Positions 28,784 through 36,460 of a stretch of DNA of 64,000 nucleotides are shown piece after piece; positions within the stretch are counted from its first letter, which is position 1; each line of letters begins with the position of its first letter. The notes beneath the pieces are model-generated. The model worked only from the letters and a program-made list of their open reading frames with translations. It was not told the DNA's origin and ran no database searches. The position numbers were made by a program, and so were the translations under genes. Location: contig CAKSHC010000002.1 of NCBI GenBank assembly GCA_934456365.1, positions 1-64,000 on the forward strand, written 5' to 3'. Origin of the DNA: an uncultured Eubacteriales bacterium. Lineage in GTDB: Bacteria > Bacillota > Clostridia > Oscillospirales > UMGS1783.

Positions 28784-29301
28784 CAAACGAGGTTCTGAAT
28801 ACCATCCGCGCGCGCAGGAGCGTTCGGCAATACCGGCCCGATCCCGTGCCGGAGGAGATGCTGAACGCCGTTCTGGAGGCGGGGACGTATGCTCCGACCG
28901 GCGGCGGGCGGCAGTCGCCGACCATTGTGGCTGTGACCTCGGAGGGGACTCGCCGGGATCTCTCCGAGCAGAATGCCGCGGTGATGGGGCGGGAGGCCGA
29001 CCCCTATTACGGCGCGCCGGTGATTCTTCTGGTGCTGGCCGATCCGGCGGCGGCAACCTTTGTGGAGGATGGGAGCTGTGTGTTGGAAAATAGGATGCTG
29101 GCCGCGGCCTCGGTTGGGCTCGGTTCGGTGTGGGTGCATCGGGAGCGGGAAATTTTCGACAGCGAAAAGGGCAAGGCCCTTTTGCGGGAATGGGGGCTTC
29201 CGGAAACGCTGCGGGGCGTGGGGGCACTGGCGCTGGGCTATCCGGCGGGTTTGCCCGCTCCTGCGGCAAAACGGAAAGAGCGCTATGTGGTGCGGGTATA
29301 A
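28780..29301 (+). CDS. Nitroreductase-family flavoprotein
   Basis: This 173-aa FMN-binding oxidoreductase has the N-terminal IRARRSVRQYRPDPVPEE signature, a TGGGRQSP FMN contact and the C-terminal ALGYPAG motif. It is coupled to the acetyltransferase by ATGA. Its substrate is unknown; candidates are quinones, nitro compounds or enones. It may act with the exporter and acetyltransferase in xenobiotic processing. Confidence 0.92.
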   Translation: MTNEVLNTIRARRSVRQYRPDPVPEEMLNAVLEAGTYAPTGGGRQSPTIVAVTSEGTRRDLSEQNAAVMGREADPYYGAPVILLVLADPAAATFVEDGSCVLENRMLAAASVGLGSVWVHREREIFDSEKGKALLREWGLPETLRGVGALALGYPAGLPAPAAKRKERYVVRV

Positions 29302-29312
29302 GCCGCGCAGGA

Positions 29313-29348
29313 AAAAAAGAGCTGAGAGATTTCTCTCAGCTCTTTTTT
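29313..29348 (+). terminator. Terminator of the MATE-nitroreductase operon
   Basis: A 17-bp perfect stem beginning AAAAAAGAGCTGAGAGA with a tiny TT loop is followed by the T-run of its own complement. Confidence 0.9.
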
Positions 29349-29790
29349 GCGGTTCGGGGGAATTTTGAAATGGGGCGGCGGCCAAAAAACCACGAAGCCG
29401 GGGAAAGACGGCCCCGTCGGCGCACAAAGGTGCGGTAGGGGACGGCTGACCCCGGAAGCAAAAAGGCTCTTAGAGGAGAAGGCGCGAAGAGAGGCGCCGA
29501 ATGGGGAAAAGAAAAGAGCCGGGAGATTGCTCCCGGTTCTCTTTTTTGGAAGTTGTTTTTGCGGTTCGGGGGAATTTTTGAAATGAGGCGGCGGCCAAAA
29601 AACCACGAAGCCGGGGAAAGGCGGCCCCGTCGGCGCACAAAGGGTGCGGTAGGGGGCGCCTGACCCCGGAAGCAAAAAGGATTTCGGAGAAGGGGGCGGA
29701 GGGAGCTCCAAATTGGGAAAAGAAAAGAGCCGGGAGATTGCTCCCGGTTCTCTTTTTTGGAAGTTGTTTTTGCGGTTCGGGGGAATTTTG
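29349..29790. repeat. Tandem imperfect repeat, about 210-220 bp unit, two copies plus a third start
   Basis: GCGGTTCGGGGGAATTTT recurs at about 29350, 29570 and 29772. Between occurrences each unit carries a GGCGGCGGCCAAAAAACCAC block, a GCGCACAAAGG(G)TGCGGTAGGG block, a variable middle (differing around 29480-29510 versus 29690-29720) and ends with a GAGCCGGGAG hairpin. The coding-like ORFs across it encode repeated low-complexity peptide and are not credible genes. The units include their own terminators, so the array looks like duplicated terminator-bearing intergenic DNA. Confidence 0.8.
29724..29758. terminator. Hairpin terminator within the repeat, next to the CotF-like gene
   Basis: Stem GAGCCGGGAG/CTCCCGGTTC with ATTG loop and T-run; the same hairpin occurs in the first repeat unit at about 29512-29548. 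On the minus strand it lies about 40 bp after the CotF-like stop, with AAGAAAA/TTTTCTT at that side. Confidence 0.65.
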
Positions 29791-29798
29791 GCCGCCGG

Positions 29799-30248
29799 TC
29801 AGGCGTACATCTGGTTGGCTTTCATATAATCGTAGATCATTTCGCCGTGGGTCTGCTCCTGCTTCTGGATGGAATTGAGCAGGTTGCGGGAATCCTCGGT
29901 GGTGAATTCGAACACGCAGGTGTCGTACAGGGCGGACACATGCTTTTCGCCGGCGAGGGCGTCTGTGCAGAGGTAGCAGTCGTTCTGCTTTTCGGGGGTA
30001 TCTCCCTGATGGAAGGCGGTGAAGGTGGGCAGAGCGCCGCCGCCGGCTTCGGGGGCGGGCACGGTGCCGGTGGAGAGCGTGTTGAGCGCCTGAAGGTGCT
30101 TCTGCTCGCCGGCGGCCAGCTGGGAGAAGAGATTTTTCAGCTGGGGATCGGCGGCCGCCTGTGCGTGGCGGGTGTATTTGTCGATGCACAGCTTTTCCTG
30201 ATCGGTCAGGTCCTTGAGAAGAGCGGTTTCTTTTTGCGTCAGTTGCAT
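29799..30248 (-). CDS. CotF-like spore coat / ferritin-like protein
   Basis: This 149-aa helical protein resembles the CotF spore coat family: an N-terminal KDLTDQEKLCIDKYTRHAQ helix, then LKNLFSQLAAGEQKHLQAL with ferritin-like EQKH spacing, a loop around P in the middle and a second helical pair ending HGEMIYDYMKANQMY. In Bacillus, CotF is an inner coat protein, and related clostridial proteins are widespread. It suggests, but does not prove, endospore formation. The gene is monocistronic, with a good AGGTGATA site upstream. Confidence 0.8.
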   Translation of the reverse strand: MQLTQKETALLKDLTDQEKLCIDKYTRHAQAAADPQLKNLFSQLAAGEQKHLQALNTLSTGTVPAPEAGGGALPTFTAFHQGDTPEKQNDCYLCTDALAGEKHVSALYDTCVFEFTTEDSRNLLNSIQKQEQTHGEMIYDYMKANQMYA

Positions 30249-30288
30249 AGTATCACCTCGCCCTTAGTATGGAGCGGGGCGAGGATTT

Positions 30289-30936
30289 TTATTCCAGGTT
30301 TTTCAGGATTTCTTCGGGGGTTTCGGCGATCCAGAGGGCGCCGGCCTCGCGCAGCTCGGCGCGGGTGCCGTAGCCGAAGGCCACGCCCGCTCCGGCGATT
30401 CCGGCCTGCCGGGCGCCGAGGATATCGTATTTGGTGTCGCCGATCATGAGGGAGCGGGTGCGGTCGGCACCCGTTCGGGCGATCAGATCCTCGATCACGG
30501 CGGCCTTTTCCACCCGGGCGCCGGCCAGGTCGCTTCCGGCGATGACCTCGAAGAAGGAGGCCAGCTCGAATTTTTCCAGAATGCGCACGGCAAACACCTC
30601 GGGCTTGGAGGTGGCCACGCACAGGCGGTACCCGCGCTCGCGCAGCCCGGCAAGGGCTTGGCGCACGCCGGGGATCTCCTGATTTTCGAAGAGGCCGCGG
30701 TCGCGGTAGTATTCCCGGTAGGTTTCCACGGCGCGATCGGCCTGCTCGGGCGACATGCCGCAGTGGCTCTCAAAGCAGCCCTTGAGGGGCGGGCCGATGA
30801 AGGTGCAGAGCTCCTCGTAGGACAGGAGCGGATAGCCGAGCTTTTTGAGGGCGTAGGTGCAGGCGGCGGTGATGCCCTGGGCCGGGTCGGTCAGGGTGCC
30901 GTCGAGGTCGAAGAATAGATCTTGAAAGGGGCGCAT
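30289..30936 (-). CDS. HAD-family hydrolase, phosphoglycolate phosphatase-like
   Basis: This 215-aa protein is started at 30936 behind CGGAGGAA (the longer start at 30969 lies at the promoter). HAD motifs I (FFDLDGTLTDPA), II (ATSKPE), III (Lys in the ARVEKAAVIEDL region) and IV (MIGDTKYDILGA) are all present, with a helical cap of subfamily IA. It most likely dephosphorylates small metabolites such as phosphoglycolate or nucleotides; the substrate is unknown. Confidence 0.93.
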   Translation of the reverse strand: MRPFQDLFFDLDGTLTDPAQGITAACTYALKKLGYPLLSYEELCTFIGPPLKGCFESHCGMSPEQADRAVETYREYYRDRGLFENQEIPGVRQALAGLRERGYRLCVATSKPEVFAVRILEKFELASFFEVIAGSDLAGARVEKAAVIEDLIARTGADRTRSLMIGDTKYDILGARQAGIAGAGVAFGYGTRAELREAGALWIAETPEEILKNLE

Positions 30937-30959
30937 GGGATTCCTCCGGGTTTTTTCCC

Positions 30960-31024
30960 AGTATAGCACAGGGCGGTGCGCTTTGCAAAGGATTGTTGAA
31001 AAAGGGCGGGGGGTTCGGTATAAT
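30960..31024. promoter_or_regulatory. Divergent promoters of the HAD gene and the ECF operon
   Basis: Minus: -35 TTGCAA (30983-30988), 17 bp, -10 TATACT (30960-30965), serving the HAD gene. Plus: -35 TTGAAA (30996-31001), 17 bp, -10 TATAAT (31019-31024), serving ecfT. No riboswitch-like leader fits in the 20 bp before ecfT. Confidence 0.75.
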
Positions 31025-31044
31025 AGGAAAAAAGGAGGGAGAGC

Positions 31045-31791
31045 ATGAAAGAAAAATCGATTCCGGGCGCGGCCTTCGCTTTGCTGGCCGGTCTTTTGTG
31101 CCTTTGCTCCGCGGAGCTTTCCCGCGCTCTTTTTCTGGCGGGCGGGCTGCTTTTTTCGCTGCTGTGGGCGCGGGCCGGAAAACAGGCGCTGCGGGCGCTT
31201 TGCGCGCTTTTGCCGGTGTCATTCCTGTCGCTTGCGGTGCAGAGCCTGGTTTTTCTTTCTTTGCCGGGCCCGGCGCTTCTTCGGCAGATGGCGGGACTTT
31301 TTCTGAGCGCCTGGAGCTTTTGGGGCGTTTGCTCGCTTTGGACGGGCGCGCCCGCCGGGTCGGGCGGCGGGCTGCTTTCCCGCGCCGCGCCGCGCACGGC
31401 GCTTTCCCTTTCGGCGGCGGCGCATGCCGCGCCCGGAGCTTTGCGGAGAATGGGGCGGACGCGGGCGCTGTGGCGGCTGCAAACCGGAAAAGAGCCCTCC
31501 CTGCGGCAGGCGTCGGGGCTTTTTGCCCGCGCGGCGGCCTTTGCGCTGGAGGCCACGCTGGATGCGGCCGTGGGGCTGCAGTCGCGCGGCTACGGGCTGC
31601 CGGCGAGGCGGCGAGCCGTGCGGCTTTCGGGACGCGACGGAGGGACCTGCGCCGCGATCCTGCTCTTTTTCGGGCTCAGCTTTCTGCCGGGCCTGTGGGG
31701 AGCTTTGAGCGGCGGGCTTCTTTTGGCTCTGCCGGGACTGCGAAACGGATGGGAGGCGATTCAATGGACGCGATCCGAACGGAAAATCTGA
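31045..31791 (+). CDS. ecfT: ECF transporter transmembrane component (EcfT)
   Basis: This 248-aa CbiQ/EcfT-type membrane protein has hydrophobic helices at both ends and the cytosolic coupling motif DAAVGLQSRGYG, corresponding to the A-R-G motif that contacts the ATPases. It is the scaffold of an ECF vitamin/metal importer. The strong ribosome site AAAGGAGGGAG is 8 bp upstream. Confidence 0.88.
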   Translation: MKEKSIPGAAFALLAGLLCLCSAELSRALFLAGGLLFSLLWARAGKQALRALCALLPVSFLSLAVQSLVFLSLPGPALLRQMAGLFLSAWSFWGVCSLWTGAPAGSGGGLLSRAAPRTALSLSAAAHAAPGALRRMGRTRALWRLQTGKEPSLRQASGLFARAAAFALEATLDAAVGLQSRGYGLPARRRAVRLSGRDGGTCAAILLFFGLSFLPGLWGALSGGLLLALPGLRNGWEAIQWTRSERKI

Positions 31792-33269
31792 GCTTTTCCT
31801 ACCCCGGCGGAAGGCAGGCGCTGCGGGGGCTTTCCTTCTCTCTGCCCCGCGGGAGCGCCACCCTGCTCTGCGGCGCGACGGGCTCGGGAAAATCCACCCT
31901 TCTGCGCCTTCTCAAGCCCCGCATTGCGCCGGGCGGAGATCTTTCCGGGAAAATCCTGTTTGAGGGCGAGCCTTTGGAGGCGCTCGGCGAGCGCGAGCAG
32001 GTTCTGCGCCTGGGGTATCTGGGGCAGAATGTGCGCGAGGGGTGCGTGTGCGCCCGGGTGGGCGAGGAGGTTTCGCTGGTTGCCCGGCAGCTCGACGAGC
32101 AGGCGGCCGAGCTGGCGCTGGCCGAGGCGGAGATCGCCTTTTCGCTGCGCGAGCTTTGGGACCGGGAAACCGATTCCCTTTCCGACGGCACGCTGGCCCG
32201 GGTGGAGCTGGCCGGGGTGGCGGCCTCCTGCCCATGCGTTTACCTGCTCGACGAGCCGACATCCCGGCTTGACCCCACCTCGGCGCGCGCCTTTTTGGAC
32301 GCGCTGCGCTTTCTCTGCACCCAAACCGGCGCCGCCGCCCTGATCGCCACCCATCAGACCGACCTTTTCGCCCCTTTCTGCGACCGGATGCTCTTTTTGG
32401 AGGCGGGCGAGCAGGCCTTTTTCGGGCCGATGGCCGAGGGCCTTGCCTTTTTGCGGGAAAGAAATTCCCCGCTTTTGCCGGCCTACGCCGCCTTTGGCTC
32501 CACCCCCGAGCAGGCGCGCGAGCGCCTGTCCTGCCCCTTTGCCTTCTCTCCCCGGGAAAGCCGCGCGGCAGACGGCGAGCCGCTTTTGGAGGTGAAGCAT
32601 GCGGGCTTTTCCTATGAAAAGGGAAAGCCCGTTTGGGAAGGGCTTTCGGTTTCGCTCCGGGCCGGGGAAACGGCGGCCTTGCTCGGCGGCAACGGCGCGG
32701 GCAAGTCCACCCTGCTCGACTGCCTGGCGGGGCTGCGCCGGGTGAGAAGCGGAAAGATCAAGAAAAGGGCGCGGGCGGCGCTTTTGCCCGCGCAGGAAGA
32801 GGAACTCTTTTTCTTTCCGTCGATGCGGCAATGCCTGCAAAACCTGCCGGACGCATACGCCGATCATCCCCTGTTTGCGGCACTGTCCGGGCGGGAGGCC
32901 GACGATCCGGCCACCCTTTCGGGCGGCGAGCGCCGGCTTTTCGGGCTGCGGCTGGTCAGCGCTTCGGGCGCTCCCCTCTGGCTGCTCGACGAGCCGACCC
33001 GCGGGCTCGATCCTTCTTTGCGCCCGCTTTTGCTCGATCTTCTGCGCCGGCATGCGGCCGCGGGCGGAGCGGCGCTCTGCGCCACCCACGACCCCGAGCT
33101 GGCTGCCGAGCTTTCCCGCGCCCTTCTGCTGCGGCGGGGGCGCCTGGTGCTCAACCTTCCGGCGCGCGCTCTTCTGCGCCGCGGCGGCTTTCTGACCACT
33201 CCCCTGGCCGCTCTCTGCCTGCCCGACCGGCGGGCGCTGACGCGCGACGAGATCGGAGGCGCACTATGA
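31764..33269 (+). CDS. ecfA: ECF transporter double ATPase (EcfA1-EcfA2 fusion)
   Basis: This 501-aa protein has two ABC domains. Domain 1 (about 1-240) has Walker A GATGSGKST, a degenerate signature LSDGTLARVE and Walker B CVYLLDEPTSRLD. Domain 2 (about 275-500) has Walker A GGNGAGKST, canonical LSGGERRL and Walker B LWLLDEPTRGLD. Such fusions energise ECF-type uptake of vitamins or metals. The start at 31764 overlaps ecfT by 28 nt; a longer ORF extension to 30993 was rejected because it crosses ecfT. Confidence 0.92.
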   Translation: MDAIRTENLSFSYPGGRQALRGLSFSLPRGSATLLCGATGSGKSTLLRLLKPRIAPGGDLSGKILFEGEPLEALGEREQVLRLGYLGQNVREGCVCARVGEEVSLVARQLDEQAAELALAEAEIAFSLRELWDRETDSLSDGTLARVELAGVAASCPCVYLLDEPTSRLDPTSARAFLDALRFLCTQTGAAALIATHQTDLFAPFCDRMLFLEAGEQAFFGPMAEGLAFLRERNSPLLPAYAAFGSTPEQARERLSCPFAFSPRESRAADGEPLLEVKHAGFSYEKGKPVWEGLSVSLRAGETAALLGGNGAGKSTLLDCLAGLRRVRSGKIKKRARAALLPAQEEELFFFPSMRQCLQNLPDAYADHPLFAALSGREADDPATLSGGERRLFGLRLVSASGAPLWLLDEPTRGLDPSLRPLLLDLLRRHAAAGGAALCATHDPELAAELSRALLLRRGRLVLNLPARALLRRGGFLTTPLAALCLPDRRALTRDEIGGAL

Positions 33270-33922
33270 AGTTCCTTCGCATTCTGCTTCCGGTGTCTGC
33301 TCTCCTCGCGGCGCTGGTTTTGGTTTTTTGCCAAAAGCCCCTGGCGGCGGCCACCCTTGGAGGCGCGGGGCTTCTTTTGGGGCTGATCGCTTTCTGGGAG
33401 GGCGGCCGGGTGGGAGCCGGAGAGCTTTTGTCGGTTTCGGCTTTGGCGGCGCTGGCCGCGGCCGGGCGTATTCTCTTTGCGCCCATTCCGCAGTTTCAGC
33501 CGGCCACGGCGGTGGTGATTTTGGCGGGCTGCCTGTGCGGGGCGCGCGCCGGGGCCATGACGGGGGTGCTGCTCTCCTTTTTATCCAATTTGGCACTCGG
33601 CCAGGGCGGCTGGACTCTTTGGCAGATGCTGGCCTGGGGCGCTGTGGGGGCGATCTCGGCGCTTTTTTGCAAAGCGCCCCGGCCGGTGCTTTGCCTTTGG
33701 AGCGTGGCGGCGGCCTTTCTTTTCTCGCTGATCGTGGACGGCTGGACCCTGACCTTCGCCGCCCCCTCTTCCCTTTCCGGGGCGCTGGCGATTTTAGGCG
33801 CCGGGCTTTTGGCCAACATCCCCCACGCCGTGGGCAATCCGATTTTTGTGGCGCTTCTGCAGGGGCCTTTTTCCTCCCTGTTCGCCCGCTTGAAAGAGAA
33901 ATACCGCCGCGAAAATGTATAA
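33266..33922 (+). CDS. ECF transporter substrate-specificity (S) component
   Basis: This 218-aa integral membrane protein has about six helices. GRILFAPIPQFQPATAVVIL and GARAGAMTGVLLSFLSN fit the S-component pattern in which helix 1 and the Ala-motif face the T subunit. It overlaps the ATPase gene by ATGA, completing an ecfT-ecfA-S operon. The substrate cannot be read directly; similar S components occur near DUF4430/transcobalamin-like surface proteins, of which this window has a pair at 3.5-4.9 kb, so a cobalamin-like ligand is a hypothesis. Confidence 0.8.
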   Translation: MKFLRILLPVSALLAALVLVFCQKPLAAATLGGAGLLLGLIAFWEGGRVGAGELLSVSALAALAAAGRILFAPIPQFQPATAVVILAGCLCGARAGAMTGVLLSFLSNLALGQGGWTLWQMLAWGAVGAISALFCKAPRPVLCLWSVAAAFLFSLIVDGWTLTFAAPSSLSGALAILGAGLLANIPHAVGNPIFVALLQGPFSSLFARLKEKYRRENV

Positions 33923-34037
33923 ATGAATAAAAATACTGAATATACACACAAAAATGAATAAAACACGAAGAAAAATGCGAAAAAGATGAAAAAAGTTGCA
34001 AAAAGGGGTTGACATCTCTTTTCGGGGGGCGTATAAT
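33923..34037 (+). promoter_or_regulatory. Promoter with ARG-box-like repeats, amino-acid ABC operon
   Basis: A full-consensus promoter, -35 TTGACA (34009-34014), 17 bp, -10 TATAAT (34032-34037), lies 37 bp before the binding-protein start. Upstream, the AT-rich segment 33923-33960 holds three TGAAT repeats (33924, 33937, 33955); the first reads ATGAATAAAAAT, matching one half of an ArgR box. Full symmetry is lacking, so ArgR control is only suggested. No regulator gene is near. Confidence 0.65.
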
Positions 34038-34073
34038 GCACCCATAAACAAAACAACAAAGGAGACCAAACCC

Positions 34074-34889
34074 ATGAAAAAGATTATTGCCGCATTGCTT
34101 GCCGCTCTGATGCTGTTTGCCGTTGTCGGCTGCGCGCAGAGCACCACTTCCGATCCCACCTCTTCCGGTTCCGACGCTCCGAAGAAGCAGCTGCTGGTTG
34201 CCGTGAACGCCGAGTTCGAGCCCTTTGAGAGCATGGACGCCTCGGGCAACATCGTTGGTTTCGACATCGACCTGATGAACGCCCTGGCCGAGAAGGCGGG
34301 CTACACCGTGAAGTATGAAAACATGGAATTTGACGGCGTGATCGCCGCGGTCGCGGCCGGCAGCCACGACGCTTCCATTTCCGGTCTGACCATCAGCCCC
34401 AAGCGCCAGCTTTCGGTGGACTTCACCGACCCCTACTACGACGGCGCCTCTCAGATCCTGATCGTGGCCAAGGATGACACGACCTTCACCGGCCAGACCA
34501 AGGCCGAGCTGGACGAGCAGCTCAAGGGCAAGACCATCGGCGTCTGCACCGGCTTTACCGGCCAGGCCTATGCGCAGGGCGACACCGACTGGGGCTTCCC
34601 CGGCATCGAAGGAGCGGATGTGAAGATCTATGAAAACATCTCCCTGGCCATCGCCGACATCAAAAACGGCACCCTCGACGCGGTGATCATGGACGATACC
34701 CCGGCCAAAGAGGCCGCCAAGGCCAATGCCGACGATGTGAAGGTGGTTGACGTGCCCCTCACGACCGAGGAATACGCCATCGCCGTCGCCAAGACCAACC
34801 CGACCCTCAAGAGCGAGCTCAACACCGCTCTGGCGGCTCTGAAGTCCGACGGGACTCTGCAGAAGCTGATCGAGAAATACGGCCTGTAA
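34074..34889 (+). CDS. Polar/basic amino-acid ABC transporter substrate-binding lipoprotein
   Basis: This 271-aa lipoprotein has lipobox VVGC, a Ser/Thr linker and a type-3 periplasmic-binding fold. Motifs FEPFESMDASGNIVGFDIDL (ligand-binding loop of the basic/polar family) and GLTISPKRQLSVDFTDPYY are typical. The start at 34074 has AAAGGAG. With the following permease and ATPase it forms an importer of probably basic or polar amino acids; the ARG-box-like repeats favour arginine but are weak. Confidence 0.93.
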   Translation: MKKIIAALLAALMLFAVVGCAQSTTSDPTSSGSDAPKKQLLVAVNAEFEPFESMDASGNIVGFDIDLMNALAEKAGYTVKYENMEFDGVIAAVAAGSHDASISGLTISPKRQLSVDFTDPYYDGASQILIVAKDDTTFTGQTKAELDEQLKGKTIGVCTGFTGQAYAQGDTDWGFPGIEGADVKIYENISLAIADIKNGTLDAVIMDDTPAKEAAKANADDVKVVDVPLTTEEYAIAVAKTNPTLKSELNTALAALKSDGTLQKLIEKYGL

Positions 34890-34910
34890 GAAGGCCCCCC
34901 GCCGCCGAAA

Positions 34911-34934
34911 GCACCGCAGTCCTTCCTGCGGTGC
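34911..34934 (+). promoter_or_regulatory. Intercistronic hairpin after the binding-protein gene
   Basis: A perfect 9-bp stem GCACCGCAG/CTGCGGTGC with a 6-nt loop lies in the 78-bp gap before the permease. It lacks a T-run, so it is more likely a 3'-end stabiliser or partial attenuator that raises binding-protein dosage over the membrane parts than a full terminator. Confidence 0.6.
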
Positions 34935-34967
34935 CTTCGACGTATTCTGCCAGACAGGAGAACTCCA

Positions 34968-35672
34968 TTGTTTAATAATTTTTTTGAAACCTTCAATCGG
35001 ATCTTCATTCAGGGAAAAGCCTACAACCTGCTTTTGCAGGGGCTGGAATACACGCTGATCATCGCACTGTGCGCCGTGGTCATCGGCATTGCGCTGGGCA
35101 CGCTTTTGGCTGTGTGCAAGGTGCTGCCGCGCAAGGGCTTTTTTCCCAAGCTGCTCAATGCGCTGGCCAATATCTACATCACCGTGGTGCGCGGCACGCC
35201 GGTGGCGGTGCAGCTTCTGCTTTTCTACTTCGGCATTTTCGCCACCTCCTTCCGCGGCAATCCCTATAAGGCTTTGATGATCGCCATTTTGGTGTTCGGG
35301 CTCAATTCGGCGGCTTATGTGGCCGAGATCATCCGCGGCGGCATCCATTCCATCGACAAGGGCCAGATGGAGGCCGGGCGTTCGCTGGGGCTTTCCTACG
35401 GCGCGACCATGAAAAGCATCGTGCTGCCGCAGGCCATCAAAAACATCCTGCCGGCTTTGGGCAACGAATTTATCGTGCTCATCAAGGAAACCTCGGTCGC
35501 CGGGTTTATCACGGTGTTCGACCTGACCCGCGCGGCGCGCGCCATTGTGGCCGATTATTACGAGGCTTTTGTGCCGTATCTTGTGTTGGCGGCGGTTTAT
35601 CTGGTGCTGGTGCTGGGCGCCACGGCTCTGCTCAATCTGCTGGAAAAGAGGATGAAGAAAAGTGAACACTGA
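34968..35672 (+). CDS. Amino-acid ABC transporter permease (HisM/GlnP type)
   Basis: This 234-aa protein starts with an unusual TTG codon at 34968, supported by AGGAG 7 bp upstream. It has about five helices and the EAA loop GQMEAGRSLGLSYGATMKSIVLPQA that docks with the ATPase. It is characteristic of the polar amino-acid family. Confidence 0.93.
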   Translation: MFNNFFETFNRIFIQGKAYNLLLQGLEYTLIIALCAVVIGIALGTLLAVCKVLPRKGFFPKLLNALANIYITVVRGTPVAVQLLLFYFGIFATSFRGNPYKALMIAILVFGLNSAAYVAEIIRGGIHSIDKGQMEAGRSLGLSYGATMKSIVLPQAIKNILPALGNEFIVLIKETSVAGFITVFDLTRAARAIVADYYEAFVPYLVLAAVYLVLVLGATALLNLLEKRMKKSEH

Positions 35673-36405
35673 GAAGAATCCCCTGATCGCCGTGCGCGGT
35701 CTTGAGAAGGCCTTTGACGGCAAGCCGGTTCTGCGCGGGATCGACCTGGATATTGAGCGGGGCGACGTGGTGGCTGTGATCGGGCCTTCGGGCAGCGGCA
35801 AATCCACCTTCCTGCGCTGCCTCAATCTTTTGGAAACCCCGACCGGCGGGCAGATCTTTTTTGAAGGGACGGACATCACCGATCCCAAAACCGATATCAA
35901 CCGCCATCGGATGAAGATGGGCATGGTGTTTCAGCAGTTCAATCTGTTTCCGCACATGACGGTGCTGAAAAACATGACCTTTGCGCCTATGAAGCTGCTC
36001 GGGCTCTCCCGCGAGGAGGCCGAGAGCCGCGCGATGGGACTGCTGGAACGGGTGGGGCTGGCCGATCGGGCCGAGAGCTACCCCAGCCAGCTTTCCGGCG
36101 GCCAAAAGCAGCGGATCGCCATTGTGCGGGCCTTGTGCATGGAGCCGGATGTGATGCTTTTTGACGAGCCGACTTCGGCGCTCGACCCCGAAATGGTCGG
36201 CGAGGTTCTGGACGTGATGCGCGAGCTGGCCGGCTCGGGCATGACCATGGTGGTGGTGACCCACGAAATGGGCTTTGCCCGCGAGGTGGCCAACCGGGTG
36301 CTCTTCATGGACGAGGGGCTGATCCTGGAAGAGGGCGCTCCCGAACGCGTGTTCGGCGCGCCGCAGACCGAGCGGCTGCAGAGCTTTCTGGCCAAGGTGC
36401 TTTGA
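35662..36405 (+). CDS. Amino-acid ABC transporter ATPase (GlnQ/HisP type)
   Basis: This 247-aa protein starts with GTG (35662) inside the last codons of the permease (11-nt overlap). Walker A GPSGSGKST, Q-loop VFQQFNLFPHMT, signature LSGGQKQR, Walker B VMLFDEPTSALDPE and the switch VTHEMGF are all intact. It energises the importer and ends the operon. Confidence 0.95.
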   Translation: MNTEKNPLIAVRGLEKAFDGKPVLRGIDLDIERGDVVAVIGPSGSGKSTFLRCLNLLETPTGGQIFFEGTDITDPKTDINRHRMKMGMVFQQFNLFPHMTVLKNMTFAPMKLLGLSREEAESRAMGLLERVGLADRAESYPSQLSGGQKQRIAIVRALCMEPDVMLFDEPTSALDPEMVGEVLDVMRELAGSGMTMVVVTHEMGFAREVANRVLFMDEGLILEEGAPERVFGAPQTERLQSFLAKVL

Positions 36406-36414
36406 TCGGAAAAG

Positions 36415-36450
36415 AAAAAGCGGCTTTCATCTTCGGATGAAAGCCGCTTT
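36415..36450. terminator. Bidirectional terminator between the amino-acid operon and bceB
   Basis: A 14-bp stem, core GCGGCTTTCATC with its complement around a UUCG tetraloop, is flanked by A and T runs. Confidence 0.92.
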
Positions 36451-36460
36451 TTTTGCAGGC

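Noticed and set aside
29283..29711. 142-aa minus-strand ORF encoding repeated peptide
   Set aside because: It reads through the tandem repeat and terminators; the repeated peptide is a by-product of DNA repetition.
29349..29790. Possible CRISPR array
   Set aside because: Units are over 200 bp, repeats are long and spacers absent; no cas genes occur in the window.
34911..34934. Full transcription terminator between the binding protein and permease
   Set aside because: The hairpin lacks a T-run and the following genes have no promoter of their own, so complete termination is unlikely.
33264..35924. 886-aa minus-strand ORF spanning the S component and amino-acid operon
   Set aside because: It crosses two well-supported plus-strand operons, including a consensus promoter, so it is not a real gene.
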